A stretch of 64,000 nt of DNA from Longimicrobiales bacterium (GCA_035461765.1 DATHUY010000134.1:1-64000), one strand, 5' to 3'. Shown: positions 52,265 to 61,193, numbered from the stretch's first letter. The notes: generated by a model from the letters alone, not told the origin. A program made the numbers and translations.

Positions 52265-53059
52265 TCAGGTCGAGCTCAGCACGTACCGGCTTTCATCCGC
52301 TCCCCTGACCATATCCCGTACCTCATACCCGCGTCCCAGATAGGCCTCCAGCGCGGCGCGCGTGTGCTCGCGCCAGCGGCGCGCTGCGACGGCATCGCGC
52401 TCCTTCAGCGCCTGGATGTCCGGTGGGATCCGCAGCCACAGGTGCGGGCCGACGAGGTCGAGTCGCAGGGGCTCACCCTCGGGGTTGATCAGCAGGGCCT
52501 CCTCCACGGTCGTCTCACCGGCGTCCTCGCCCCCCATACGACGCCGTACGCGATCGGAGTCCAGCCGCCATTCGGCCACCAGACGGTCCGTGCCGATCCC
52601 GCGGTGCAGAGGGGATGTGCTGGCGCCGTAGCAGTCGCGGATGTATTCGTGGGCGGTCGCGCCGAGCCGGGCGAAATTGATGTGGGCGTTGCGTGCCTCG
52701 AGGGGATCGAACGTCCACTGGACGAGGGTGACGCCCGCTTCGAGGAGTCGCTCGCGCTGGTACTGTTTGAGGGCGAGTCCGATGCCGCGTCCGCGCGCGT
52801 CGGGATGTACGCCCAGCATGTCGGACCAATGAAGCGGCCGCTCGCCGTCCCAGCCGGTGATGCCGAAGATGAGGCCCAGCATGGCCCCGTGCCCATCGAA
52901 GGCGCCGGCAGCGATGCCGCCGGTTCTGGTCGTGGCCCAGAAGACGACGGCGGGCACCAGCTCATTGAAGCTGCTGCCCCAGATGACGCGCTGGAAATCG
53001 ACCGCCCGCTTCATCTCCTGGTAGTCGGCGAGCGGCCGGATCGTGAAGCCGGAGTGCAT
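52265..53059 (-). CDS. GNAT-superfamily acetyltransferase-like protein
   Basis: A 264-residue protein of a large predicted GNAT family (COG3375-type). The acetyl-CoA loop is VHPDARGRGIGLALKQYQ, preceded by GLIFGITGWDGERPLHWSDML and followed by QWTFDPLEARNAHINFARLGA. No partner domain is recognised. It is last in the glycolate operon and starts at ATG 53059, overlapping the preceding stop (ATGA). Confidence 0.85.
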   Translation of the reverse strand: MHSGFTIRPLADYQEMKRAVDFQRVIWGSSFNELVPAVVFWATTRTGGIAAGAFDGHGAMLGLIFGITGWDGERPLHWSDMLGVHPDARGRGIGLALKQYQRERLLEAGVTLVQWTFDPLEARNAHINFARLGATAHEYIRDCYGASTSPLHRGIGTDRLVAEWRLDSDRVRRRMGGEDAGETTVEEALLINPEGEPLRLDLVGPHLWLRIPPDIQALKERDAVAARRWREHTRAALEAYLGRGYEVRDMVRGADESRYVLSST

Positions 53060-54207
53060 CAGAGGGACTCGAGCAGCCGGGCCATGAGAGCAAACCTGAA
53101 CGGCAGGTCATCGAGGACGATGTGCTCATCGGCTGCATGCGCGCCCCCGCCCTGTGCCCCGAGGCCGTCGAGGGTCGCCGCGCCGACCGCGGCAGCAAAG
53201 CTGCCATCGCTGCCGCCCCCCGTGCCGCCTTCGCCGAGCGCGACGCCGAGCGCCTCCGCGTGGCGGCGCGCCTCCTCGTAGAGTCCGGCAACAGCGTCCG
53301 TGCGGACGAGCGGGGGCCTCTCCTCGGACCTGCGCACCTTGAGTTCCGCCTTGGGGTTATGAGCTTTGAGCGACGTCATGGCCTCATGCACGCGATCGCC
53401 CTCCGGCGGCTCGGCAATCCTCACGTCCACAATCGCCAGGGCATGCTCCGCGACCACATTGGATGCCGTGCCGCCGCTGATCTGCCCGATATTGAGGGTC
53501 GTGCCGCGGGAGTGGTCCGCCAGGTCCAGGACCGACACCGCCGCCCGTACCAGCTCGGCCGTCGCGCTCACCGCCAGCTCGCCGTCGATGCCGGCGTGCG
53601 CCGCGACGCCGAGCGCCTCGATCTCGTAGGTCGCCACGCCCTTCCGGAACGTCTTCACGCCGCCGTCAGGCCTGCACGGCTCGGGCACGAGGACGGCCGC
53701 GGCGCGGCGGGCGCTGTCCTCGATCAGCTGTCGCGACGAATGAGATCCGACCTCCTCGTCGCAGGTGACGAGCACCTCGATCGGCCGCTGCGGCGTGCGA
53801 CCGCGCTCGTCCAGCCAGGTCAGCGCTTCGATCACGAGCGCGATTCCCGTCTTCATGTCGTAGATGCCCGGACCGTATGCGCGTCCGTCTTCTACGCGCA
53901 GCGGGCGCCGCTCCAGTGTGCCCTTCGCATGAACGGTGTCCATGTGGGTGAGCACGACAACCGGCGCATGCTGCACGTCCGACCCGGGCATCCGCGCGTG
54001 CAGATTGACGCCGGCGCCGGGAGCTTCGATGACCTCCACCCGGGCGCCGCACGCCTCCAGGTCCCGCCGGATCTCCCCGCCCAGCGCAGCAATGTCTGCC
54101 GCAGCGCCGCTCGGCGTCTCCCGCTCCACGTACGAGCGGGAGCGCGCCAGCACGCGCGCGACCGCCTGCGATGACGTCATGCCCAGATACTGCTCGATCT
54201 CGTTCAC
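53059..54207 (-). CDS. M20 family metallopeptidase (carboxypeptidase G2-like)
   Basis: A 382-residue M20 peptidase of the glutamate carboxypeptidase/CPG2 branch. Visible metal ligands are in LTHMDTVHAKGT (HxD), GIYDMKTGI, CDEEVGSHSS and the late GGGAHAADEH; no signal peptide. The start is a GTG at 54207 overlapping the glcF stop (GTGA), so translation is coupled. Possible substrates are folate-type or N-acyl-glutamate compounds, but the placement in a glycolate operon is unexplained. Confidence 0.85.
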   Translation of the reverse strand: MNEIEQYLGMTSSQAVARVLARSRSYVERETPSGAAADIAALGGEIRRDLEACGARVEVIEAPGAGVNLHARMPGSDVQHAPVVVLTHMDTVHAKGTLERRPLRVEDGRAYGPGIYDMKTGIALVIEALTWLDERGRTPQRPIEVLVTCDEEVGSHSSRQLIEDSARRAAAVLVPEPCRPDGGVKTFRKGVATYEIEALGVAAHAGIDGELAVSATAELVRAAVSVLDLADHSRGTTLNIGQISGGTASNVVAEHALAIVDVRIAEPPEGDRVHEAMTSLKAHNPKAELKVRRSEERPPLVRTDAVAGLYEEARRHAEALGVALGEGGTGGGSDGSFAAAVGAATLDGLGAQGGGAHAADEHIVLDDLPFRFALMARLLESL

Positions 54208-55721
54208 TCCGCCGCTTCCTTACCGGCACGCCGGTAGCTTTCGTCCAGGATCTCGATCGGATGCAGCACGACCGCCTCCACGCCCTCCAGCAGCAGCCCC
54301 GCCCCGATCTGCATCATGCAGCCGGGATTCGGCGTCAGCACCGCCTCGGCCCCCGTCGCCTTCACTGCCGCGATCTTGTCGCTCAGAATCCTGCCGCCCA
54401 GCTCCGGGTGATGAACCCCGTACAGCCCGGCGCCGCCGCAGCACTCGTCCGCGTCCTTCAACGGCACGCGCTCCAGCCCCGGCACACTATCCAGCAGCCG
54501 CAGCGGCGCTTCGCGAATCCGCTGCGCGTGATGCAGGTGACAGGGCGCGTCATACGTCACACGCAGCGGCACCGCTCCGCCACGGCGGAGCGGACGCTCC
54601 AGCAGAAACTCGGAGATGTCACGCACCTTCCTGACGAACGCCTCCGCCCGCCCCGCCCACTCCGGGTCGTGGCGCAGCTGATCCTCGTATTCCTTCATCA
54701 TCGCGCCGCAGCCCGCCGCGTTTACCACTACCGCGTCGACACCCGCCCGCTCGAACGCCGCGATATTCGCCCGCGCCAGCGCCCGGGCCCGCTCCAGCCG
54801 ACCCGCATGCGCGTCCAGCGCCCCGCAGCACACCTGCGACGGGACGGGCACTACCTCGCAGCCGTTCGCCTTCAGTACCCGCACCGTCGCACGGTTGACC
54901 CGGGCGAACAGCGACTCCTGCACGCAGCCCCTCAGCATTCCCACCTTCAATCGCCGCACGGCCACGCGCGTCGCGTCCGCCGGCGTGGCCGCCGTCGCGC
55001 CCGGATACGCGCCCATGAGCCCATGCGGCTCCGCAAAGGCACGCTCTGCGTCCGGTGCAATGTCCGCCTCCATGTCAGGCGCCTGTGCCTCTCCGGACGG
55101 TACCGTATGGATGGCATCGGTCCCTGCGGCGTCACGTGGTGCGGGCGCGGATTCGTCGGTCTGCGACCGCGCGTCTGCATGGCCCTGGACTGCGGCACGT
55201 TCGCTCCTCAGGAGCCGCGGCGACGGAGCGGAGGACGCCAGCATGGCCAGCCCGAACCGCATGCTCGCCAGCCGGCGTGGCGCGAAGCGGGCCAGAGCGC
55301 GGGCAAGGCCGCTGTCGCGCAGAGCCCGCGAGCCGAGCGTAACGATCGAGCGGAGCGGCCCCGTATAGGCGGCGATGAGGAGCCTGCTCGATGGGTCCAC
55401 TCCTGCGGACTGCGCAATGGCGGAACGGGCCCGCTCGAGCAGGAAGCCATAGGGGACGCCGGAGGGACAGACTGGCTCGCAGGCGCGGCACCCGAGGCAG
55501 CGGTCGATGTGCGTCCGGAACGCCTCGTCATCCGGCTCGAGCCTGCCCTCCATGACGGCGCGCATGAGGTCCAGGCGACCGCGCGGCGAGTCACCTTCAT
55601 GGCCGAGCCGGGTGTAGGTGGGACATGCATTGAGGCAGAAGCCGCAATGCACGCACGCGAGCAGCCCGGCCTCTTCGCGCCGCAGCTCCTCCACGGGTCC
55701 CCCCGCCGTTTCAGGATCCAC
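54204..55721 (-). CDS. glcF: glycolate oxidase iron-sulfur subunit GlcF
   Basis: A 505-residue subunit with two 4Fe-4S motifs (CVHCGFCLNACPTY and CLGCRACEPVCPSG) and two CCG domains (VCCGALDAH and CCGGAGLYG). It passes electrons from the GlcDE flavin to the quinone pool. Between the ferredoxin part and the first CCG block, a low-complexity Ala/Asp/Ser-rich stretch of about 80 residues (about 195-275) is inserted. GTG 55721 is the start, with GGGGGAGG four bases before; it overlaps the upstream stop by one base. Confidence 0.92.
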   Translation of the reverse strand: MDPETAGGPVEELRREEAGLLACVHCGFCLNACPTYTRLGHEGDSPRGRLDLMRAVMEGRLEPDDEAFRTHIDRCLGCRACEPVCPSGVPYGFLLERARSAIAQSAGVDPSSRLLIAAYTGPLRSIVTLGSRALRDSGLARALARFAPRRLASMRFGLAMLASSAPSPRLLRSERAAVQGHADARSQTDESAPAPRDAAGTDAIHTVPSGEAQAPDMEADIAPDAERAFAEPHGLMGAYPGATAATPADATRVAVRRLKVGMLRGCVQESLFARVNRATVRVLKANGCEVVPVPSQVCCGALDAHAGRLERARALARANIAAFERAGVDAVVVNAAGCGAMMKEYEDQLRHDPEWAGRAEAFVRKVRDISEFLLERPLRRGGAVPLRVTYDAPCHLHHAQRIREAPLRLLDSVPGLERVPLKDADECCGGAGLYGVHHPELGGRILSDKIAAVKATGAEAVLTPNPGCMMQIGAGLLLEGVEAVVLHPIEILDESYRRAGKEAAE

Positions 55722-57199
55722 TACACCTCCCCCGGGCCGCGCATGATTCCGGCTGGATCGAACACCGCGCGCAGTCGCCCGGTGAGGGTGCGCAGGGCCT
55801 CCCGGTCCGGCCGCTGTTCGCGGCGACCGTTGGTCGCAAAGTCGCAGGGACGGTCGTAACGCATGGTCCAGGCGCCTCTTGCGGTGATCTCGTCCCATCC
55901 CGCCGGATCATGCGGACCAGTCTCATCCGTACCGCTCATCCGCCACAACCTGATCACACCGTCAGCCGCATGCGCTGCCATCAGCCAGTCGTCCTCAGCT
56001 CCCGCCCCGGCATGCCTGCACAGCGATCCAGCTGCATCGGCGAGCCCGGTGGCCGGCCCCGTGAACCGTAGCGCGGTGCCGGCGCTGGCTTCGAGGCCTG
56101 CGAGCAACTCCCACACCCCGGACGGCACCTCGGCGGCCGGCCGGTCAATCTGCCCACCCGGTGGGCGACCGTTGACGATCCGATGGCACCGCTCGAGCCC
56201 TTCCGCGACGGCCGCGTCACTGCCCAGCAGTCGGACGACCACGTGCCATCCCGGGTTCACGAAACCCGTACGCCCGGCCGCGGCCGGTGACAGCAGCTCG
56301 ATCGCATCGCATTCCGCTGCATCTCGCAGCGCGAGGGCCAGATCGGCCCCACCCCGCGCGCCCGCCTCGCCTGCACCGCACGCCACTGCCAGCGTCCGGT
56401 CCGCGCGCGCGGCGCCCCGAACACGCAGGTAGAGGGCCGTGATCAGGCCCAGCGCGCCCCGACTGCCCACGGTCAGCCGTACGCCATCGTATCCTGCCAC
56501 GTTCTTCACCACGCGCCCCCCGAAGCGGAGCAGCCGGCCATCGCCCGTGGCTATCTCGATACCCAGAACCATGTCGCGCGGCGTGCCGTGGCCGGCTCGC
56601 AGGGGGCCAGCCGAGGCGTTGGCCACGACGGCGCCGATCGTCGCGTGCGGGGCTGCGGCCGGGTCGAGGGGCAGCCACTGCTGCTTCGCCGCGAGTACCC
56701 CGCCGAGCTGTTCCAACGTGACGCCCGCCTGGACGCCAATCACGAGGTCGGCCGGCTCGTGCTCGGTTATGCGGTTGAGCCTCATGGTGCTGAGCAGGAC
56801 CGGAGGGTGCGTCGGCCCGGCGCTCGAAGCCGCGGGGTCGGCGGCGTCGGCGGCGTTGGCGGCGTCGTGGCCGTCGTCGGAGGCGCCGCCGGTGCTGGCA
56901 TTTCCGCGTCCAGTGGCCCTGCCGGCCCCTGAGGCTGGGGCTGCATCATGGCCCCCCGACGGTCTCCTCCGGTTGTCCAGCCAGGTGGCCGCGCCGATGG
57001 GGAGCACGGGCCAGCCTTCGGCGGAGCAGACGGCGAGCACGGCGGCCGCGCCGTCCGCAGAGTCGGGTGCGAGAACAGCGGCGAAACCGCCGGGTGCGAA
57101 AGCGGCCCGCACGCGAGCGATCAGATCGGGGGGTGCGGCTGCACCGGTGCCGGTCCTTGCGGTCAGGTGGTCGATGAACCGATCGGCGGTTGTGCTCAC
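55721..57199 (-). CDS. glcE: glycolate oxidase FAD-binding subunit GlcE
   Basis: A 492-residue FAD-binding oxidase subunit, longer than usual GlcE (about 350). Visible FAD-domain motifs include VAWGAATWLDN-like start (VLPIGAATWLDN), DPAAAPHATIGAVVANASAGPLRAGHGTPRDMVLG and FGGRVVKNVAGYD. The extra length is a low-complexity Ala/Asp/Gly-rich insertion near residues 80-130. GTG 57199 overlaps the glcD stop as GTGA. Confidence 0.88.
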   Translation of the reverse strand: MSTTADRFIDHLTARTGTGAAAPPDLIARVRAAFAPGGFAAVLAPDSADGAAAVLAVCSAEGWPVLPIGAATWLDNRRRPSGGHDAAPASGAGRATGRGNASTGGASDDGHDAANAADAADPAASSAGPTHPPVLLSTMRLNRITEHEPADLVIGVQAGVTLEQLGGVLAAKQQWLPLDPAAAPHATIGAVVANASAGPLRAGHGTPRDMVLGIEIATGDGRLLRFGGRVVKNVAGYDGVRLTVGSRGALGLITALYLRVRGAARADRTLAVACGAGEAGARGGADLALALRDAAECDAIELLSPAAAGRTGFVNPGWHVVVRLLGSDAAVAEGLERCHRIVNGRPPGGQIDRPAAEVPSGVWELLAGLEASAGTALRFTGPATGLADAAGSLCRHAGAGAEDDWLMAAHAADGVIRLWRMSGTDETGPHDPAGWDEITARGAWTMRYDRPCDFATNGRREQRPDREALRTLTGRLRAVFDPAGIMRGPGEV

Positions 57200-58686
57200 C
57201 CGGCTGGATCCGCAACGCGACGAGTTGCGGGCCCGACCCACTCGCGGCACACGCGGATCGGCAGGACCTTGGCCGGATTGGCGAGGCCGAGAGGATCGAA
57301 TGCGCGACGGATATCGCACATCACCGCCATTTCCTCTTCACTGAAGATCATCTCCATGTATTCCCGCTTGTCGAGGCCCACGCCGTGTTCGCCGGTGATC
57401 GTACCGCCGGCTCGGACACAGGTGATCATCATCTCCTTCGAAGCGAGCTCGACGCGCCGTACCTGGTCCGGGTCGCGGCGGTCGAAGACGAGCGTCGGGT
57501 GGAGATTACCGTCGCCCGCATGGAACATGTTGCACATGACGAGGCCGTGACGCGCGGCGATCTCGTATATCTCACGGAGCGTTGCCGGCAGCTTCGAGCG
57601 CGGCACAACGGCGTCCTGCACCAGGATATCGGGCGCGATGCGGCCCATGGCTCCAAACGCCTTCTTCCGCGCGTACCAGAGGCGCTGCCGCTCGGCTTCA
57701 TCGGTGGCGCGCTGGACCTCGCGGGCACCGCCCTGCCGGCAGATCTCCACCGCCTCGTCCGCATCCGTCTTCACCGCGGCGGGACTGCCATCGAACTCGA
57801 TGACCAGCGCCCCGGCGATGTCGGTAGGCAGACCGGCGGCATACGCGCTGGCTTCCACGGCGCGGATGGCCTCACGATCGACCATCTCGAGTGCGGCAGG
57901 CAGGAGGCCCGCGGCGATCAGCGCGGAGACGGCGCGGCTGGCGTCATCCACGTCGTCGAAGAGCGCGAGCAGCGTTTCCACGGCTTCCGGGATTGCGAGG
58001 AGCCGTACCGTGATCTCCGTCGCGATGCCGAACGTGCCCTCACTGCCCACGAACACGCCGACGAGATCCAGCCCGCCGTCCGCCGCGCCCGTGTCCAGCT
58101 CGATCACATTCCCATCTGTAGTCACAACTGTCAGTCCGACAATGTGATTCGTGGTTGTCCCGTACTTCAGGCAGTGCGGTCCGCCAGCGTTCTCCGCGAC
58201 ATTCCCGCCAATCGTGCACACGGTCTGCGAGCTCGGATCGGGAGCGTAGTACAGTCCGGCACCCGCGACGGCCGCCGACAGCTCGACGTTCACCACTCCG
58301 GGCTGAACGCGCGCGCGACGGTTGCCGGCGTCCACATCGATGATGGAGTCCATGCGGGCCAGCGAGATCACCACTGCATTGCTCAGGGCCAGCGCACCAC
58401 CCGACAGGCCGGTCCCCGCACCGCGCGCAACCCAGGGAATGCCGGCGTCCGCCAGGATACGGACGCACTGCGCCGTCTGCGCGGTGTCGCGCGGCAGCAG
58501 CACGGCCCTCGGCCTGAACCGGTAGGCGGTCAGGCCGTCCGACTCGTATACGAGCAGGGATCCCGCATCCGTTATGACCCCGGCGCCGTCGAGGATCTTG
58601 GTCAACCCTGCCAGCACCTCACGCGGCAGACGCTCGCCCGGAGGCTGTGCCACCGGCCCCCCTGTCGTCAAAGTCTGATCCCCCAC
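57196..58686 (-). CDS. glcD: glycolate oxidase subunit GlcD
   Basis: A 496-residue FAD-linked oxidase that oxidises glycolate or D-lactate. It has the PP-loop WVARGAGTGLSGGALAL, PSSQTVCTIGGNVAENAGGPHCLKYGTT, GSEGTFGIATEITVRL and HAGDGNLHPTLVFDRRD, and the GGTITGEHGVGLDKREYM C-terminal motif. With GlcE and GlcF it forms the membrane-linked enzyme. The start is GTG 58686, five bases after the MBL gene stop. Confidence 0.94.
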   Translation of the reverse strand: MGDQTLTTGGPVAQPPGERLPREVLAGLTKILDGAGVITDAGSLLVYESDGLTAYRFRPRAVLLPRDTAQTAQCVRILADAGIPWVARGAGTGLSGGALALSNAVVISLARMDSIIDVDAGNRRARVQPGVVNVELSAAVAGAGLYYAPDPSSQTVCTIGGNVAENAGGPHCLKYGTTTNHIVGLTVVTTDGNVIELDTGAADGGLDLVGVFVGSEGTFGIATEITVRLLAIPEAVETLLALFDDVDDASRAVSALIAAGLLPAALEMVDREAIRAVEASAYAAGLPTDIAGALVIEFDGSPAAVKTDADEAVEICRQGGAREVQRATDEAERQRLWYARKKAFGAMGRIAPDILVQDAVVPRSKLPATLREIYEIAARHGLVMCNMFHAGDGNLHPTLVFDRRDPDQVRRVELASKEMMITCVRAGGTITGEHGVGLDKREYMEMIFSEEEMAVMCDIRRAFDPLGLANPAKVLPIRVCREWVGPATRRVADPAG

Positions 58687-58691
58687 GATTC

Positions 58692-59534
58692 TCAGGCGCG
58701 TCCAGTCGCACGCAGGTACGCCAAGTACGCCTCGACAGCCGCCTCGGCGAACGGACGCAGTCCGCTCTCGAGCGACTCGCCGTAGAGTTGGTCAGTGATT
58801 TTCCCGACATCGCGCGCCCCGGCATCGAGCGCCGCCTGGACCTGGCGAAGTCGGTCCTGACGATGCTCCACGTACCGGTCGATGGCCTCGTCCGGATCCG
58901 TAAACGGCGGTCCGTGAGCAGGATAGATCACTGATGCGTCGAGCGAGCGCAGCCGCTCCAGCGAGTCGAGATACGCCCCGAGCTCGCCCTCGGGAGCCGC
59001 TACGACTGCGGTGTCCGACCCGCCCATCATCAGGTCACCGCAGAAGATGGCCGATGCCGCCGGCCAGTGCAGCGAGATGTGGTCGGGTGCATGACCGGGC
59101 GTACGCACGATCACCAGTTTACCTTCATCCGTCTCGACGCTCGCTCCGTCGGCCAGCAGCCCGCCCCCGGCAGCCCGTGCCGCCCCGCCGGTGCTCTTGC
59201 GGACCGACCCCGTATCGGACCCGGGACCCGGTTTCCGAACCCCGGCCGTTCCCCGTCCACTCTCCCTGCCCGCGTGCCCTCCGAGCAGCGCTGCGCCCGT
59301 GCGTTCCGCCAGCTCCAGGGCGCCCGTACTGTGGTCGGGATGATCGTGAGTCACGATGATCACCGCCCGCCGTGCTTCACCGGCGACGCCCGCCAGCGTG
59401 TCGAGATGCGACGGGTCCGCAGAGCCAGGATCGATGATCGCCACGATGCCCCTGCCGACCACATACGTGATGGTGCCGTCCATGGTCATCGGCGACGCAT
59501 TCGGCGCGAGGAACGAGCGGGGCCGCAGGTGCAT
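58692..59534 (-). CDS. MBL-fold metallohydrolase
   Basis: A 280-residue metallo-beta-lactamase-fold enzyme. The metal motif VTHDHPDHSTG (HxHxDH) is followed by VIVRTPGHAPDHISL, IFCGDLMMGGSDTAV and VIYPAHGPPF, which together give the full set of metal ligands. A Gly/Ser/Arg-rich insertion near residues 90-130 is unusual. Homologues act on thioesters or hydroxyacyl-glutathione; here the substrate is open. ATG 59534 has AAGGA before it. It is the first gene of the glycolate operon. Confidence 0.88.
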   Translation of the reverse strand: MHLRPRSFLAPNASPMTMDGTITYVVGRGIVAIIDPGSADPSHLDTLAGVAGEARRAVIIVTHDHPDHSTGALELAERTGAALLGGHAGRESGRGTAGVRKPGPGSDTGSVRKSTGGAARAAGGGLLADGASVETDEGKLVIVRTPGHAPDHISLHWPAASAIFCGDLMMGGSDTAVVAAPEGELGAYLDSLERLRSLDASVIYPAHGPPFTDPDEAIDRYVEHRQDRLRQVQAALDAGARDVGKITDQLYGESLESGLRPFAEAAVEAYLAYLRATGRA

Positions 59535-59591
59535 GGAAGTGTCCTTGGCGCGATTGAGCGACGCAGCCGTCTGCGCAGCGACGCCTGCGCC

Positions 59592-59597
59592 ATTATA
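59592..59597 (-). promoter_or_regulatory. TATAAT -10 element upstream of the glycolate operon
   Basis: TATAAT (complement of 59592-59597) lies 58 bases before the MBL gene start; the -35 position has only GTGCCA. It is the one clear sigma70-type -10 in this stretch. Confidence 0.4.
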
Positions 59598-59710
59598 CCG
59601 CATGCTGCGGCCGCTGGCACGGTGCACCGGCTGTGCCGCTGTGTTCGACATGGGTGGATGAAACGGCTGACATGGTTTGCCGCAGTGCGGCGGCAGGGCG
59701 ACGTAGGGCG

Positions 59711-59770
59711 GTCGTGCGGGTCGTGCTGGTCGTGCTGGTCGTGCTGGTCGTGCTGGTCGTGCTGGTCGTG
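59711..59770. repeat. 9-bp tandem repeat gtcgtgctg, six copies
   Basis: gtcgtgctg is repeated five times exactly after one variant copy, and a partial copy follows. It lies about 115 bases upstream of the predicted -10 of the glycolate operon. In reading frames it gives only His-Asp-Gln or Pro-Ala-Arg runs and is not coding. Confidence 0.8.
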
Positions 59771-59812
59771 TCCGGGTAACCTCTGCGGGCGTTTCGAGCG
59801 GTAACAAATGAC

Positions 59813-59986
59813 GTCAGCCTTACCCCGACCACCCGCCGGCAGCGCGTGGGGAAGGTTTGCCAGCGTTACAGGCAGTGGAGGCGACCCCACTCGCGTTGCG
59901 CACGAGGTCGGGGTAAGGTTGACCCGGCAATGCGCCGTCAACACGGCACCGCAGCGGCCGACGCGCACCTTGGGGTAGAGTTGCCG
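59813..59986. repeat. inverted repeat GGTCGGGGTAAGGyTGAC in a gene-free stretch
   Basis: gtcagccttaccccgacc (59813-59830) and ggtcggggtaaggttgac (59906-59923) are inverse copies with one mismatch; a weaker third copy, ccttggggtagagttgcc, lies at 59969-59986. The 652-bp region 59535-60186 has no convincing gene. Confidence 0.6.
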
Positions 59987-60019
59987 GCGCCTCCCTGGTG
60001 CCCGTGTCGCCCGATGTCC

Positions 60020-60180
60020 AGCGCCCCGTCGCGTCCCGGCGTCGCCCATGACTGGCGCCGCACCCGTCCCGGCGTCACCCCCTCTGGCCCACCCCCGTCC
60101 GGCGCCACCCGTCCGGCGTCACCCCGTCCCGGCGTCTCCCATCCGGCGCCGCCCCGTCGGGTTCGCGGGGCGACGCCGGG
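60020..60180. repeat. degenerate GC-rich repeats (cgtcccggcgtcaccc)
   Basis: About six loosely matching units of the form cgtcccggcgtc plus cgcc/accc run through this stretch, between the glycolate operon's upstream region and the GAF gene. No coding sense. Confidence 0.55.
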
Positions 60181-60186
60181 TGCTGT

Positions 60187-60657
60187 CTACCGGCGCTCGG
60201 CCATGAATACTTCGGCGAGCTTGTCGGCGATCATCTCGACGGCTTCCTGGTCGCCGCGCGTGAATGCGTCCTTCGTGCGTGCGTCGATGTCGATCTGGCC
60301 GAAGATCTCGTCGCCGGCGCGAATCAGCACGACGAGTTCCGCCTTCGTCTTCGGGCTGCACGCCAGGTAGTTGTCGATCTGCGTGACGTCGCCGACGTTC
60401 TGGTTCTTCTTCTCGGCGACCGCCGTGCCGCAGACGCCTTTGCCCACCTCGATGCGCGCATGCTCCGTCGACGTACCCATGTAGTTGTGGAGCCAGAGGA
60501 TCTGCTCGTCGGGGTTGAACAGATAGACCCCGACGAAGTTGTAATCCACGTCGCCCGCCTTGAGCTGCTTGACGGACTCGCGAAGGATGGCGTCCGAGAG
60601 GTATCCCTCGTCACGCATCTCCTGGATCCGCTTGATCAGCTTGCCTGCATCCACCAT
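60187..60657 (-). CDS. GAF-domain protein, free-methionine-sulfoxide-reductase-like
   Basis: A 156-residue single GAF domain. IEVGKGVCGTAVAEKKNQNVGDV, NYLACSPKTKAELVVLI and GQIDIDARTKDAFTRGD align with free methionine-(R)-sulfoxide reductase. The second and third active cysteines match C76 and C100, but the position of the first (E. coli Cys84) is H66. Activity may therefore be lost or rely on two cysteines only. It follows the 153-residue gene on the same strand. Confidence 0.8.
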   Translation of the reverse strand: MVDAGKLIKRIQEMRDEGYLSDAILRESVKQLKAGDVDYNFVGVYLFNPDEQILWLHNYMGTSTEHARIEVGKGVCGTAVAEKKNQNVGDVTQIDNYLACSPKTKAELVVLIRAGDEIFGQIDIDARTKDAFTRGDQEAVEMIADKLAEVFMAERR

Positions 60658-60731
60658 GTCCTGAATTCCCTTCCTGACTGTCTCGATCAGCCCCGCGCCG
60701 GCGCATCTCGCCGGCTGCTACGGAATGCCGA

Positions 60732-61193
60732 TCACGGCTGCGGCTCGTGAGCCGGCGCAGTCCACGCCAGCAGCCACTGCCACTCTTCCCGGCGCCGCAC
60801 CGGGTCCGTCACGTCGTAGAGCGCCTGGATCCGGCGCCCCACTGCGTCCTCTTTGAACAGCCACAGATGATACTGCGGTACTGCGGCCTGCGTCCCGCCC
60901 AGCCAGCGGGCCACGTTCTCGACGCGCTGGATGTGGACACGCGTGCCCGCATGGTGCGCCTGCTTCTCGACCAGGGCGCGATACTGACGCCAGTCCGACT
61001 CGGTCGGCGAGATGAGGCGCCACTCGAGCTCGTCCCGCGGCAGCTCCCGCGCGGGATCTTCCTCTGCTGGGCCGAAGATGGTATCGAGTCGCGGCAGCAG
61101 GACGGCGCGCCGCACTCCCGCGGCCAGGCACTCGCACCAGACGACCACGCGGCCGAGGTAGAGATCCCAGGGTATCTGGATCGGGACCGTCAT
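60732..61193 (-). CDS. protein of unknown function, operon partner of the cyclase
   Basis: A 153-residue soluble protein. It has VPIQIPWDLYLGRVVVWCECLAAGVRRAVLL, a central acidic segment, RRIQALYDVTDPVRRREEWQWLLAWT near the end, and one cysteine pair. No motif I can assign. Its ATG overlaps the stop of the cyclase gene (ATGA), so it is co-translated with it. Confidence 0.65.
   Translation of the reverse strand: MTVPIQIPWDLYLGRVVVWCECLAAGVRRAVLLPRLDTIFGPAEEDPARELPRDELEWRLISPTESDWRQYRALVEKQAHHAGTRVHIQRVENVARWLGGTQAAVPQYHLWLFKEDAVGRRIQALYDVTDPVRRREEWQWLLAWTAPAHEPQP

Noticed and set aside
54171-55859. A 562-codon plus-strand frame opposite glcF
   Set aside because: Same reason; no recognisable domain and strongly biased composition, while GlcF on the other strand shows its cysteine motifs.
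59711-59770. CRISPR-like repetition
   Set aside because: Unit of 9 bp with no spacers; repeat units do not have CRISPR length and no cas genes are present.
59486-60049. A minus-strand frame with His-Asp-Gln repeats and a plus-strand frame at 59846-60370
   Set aside because: They translate the 9-bp tandem and GC-rich repeats; no start signals or domains.
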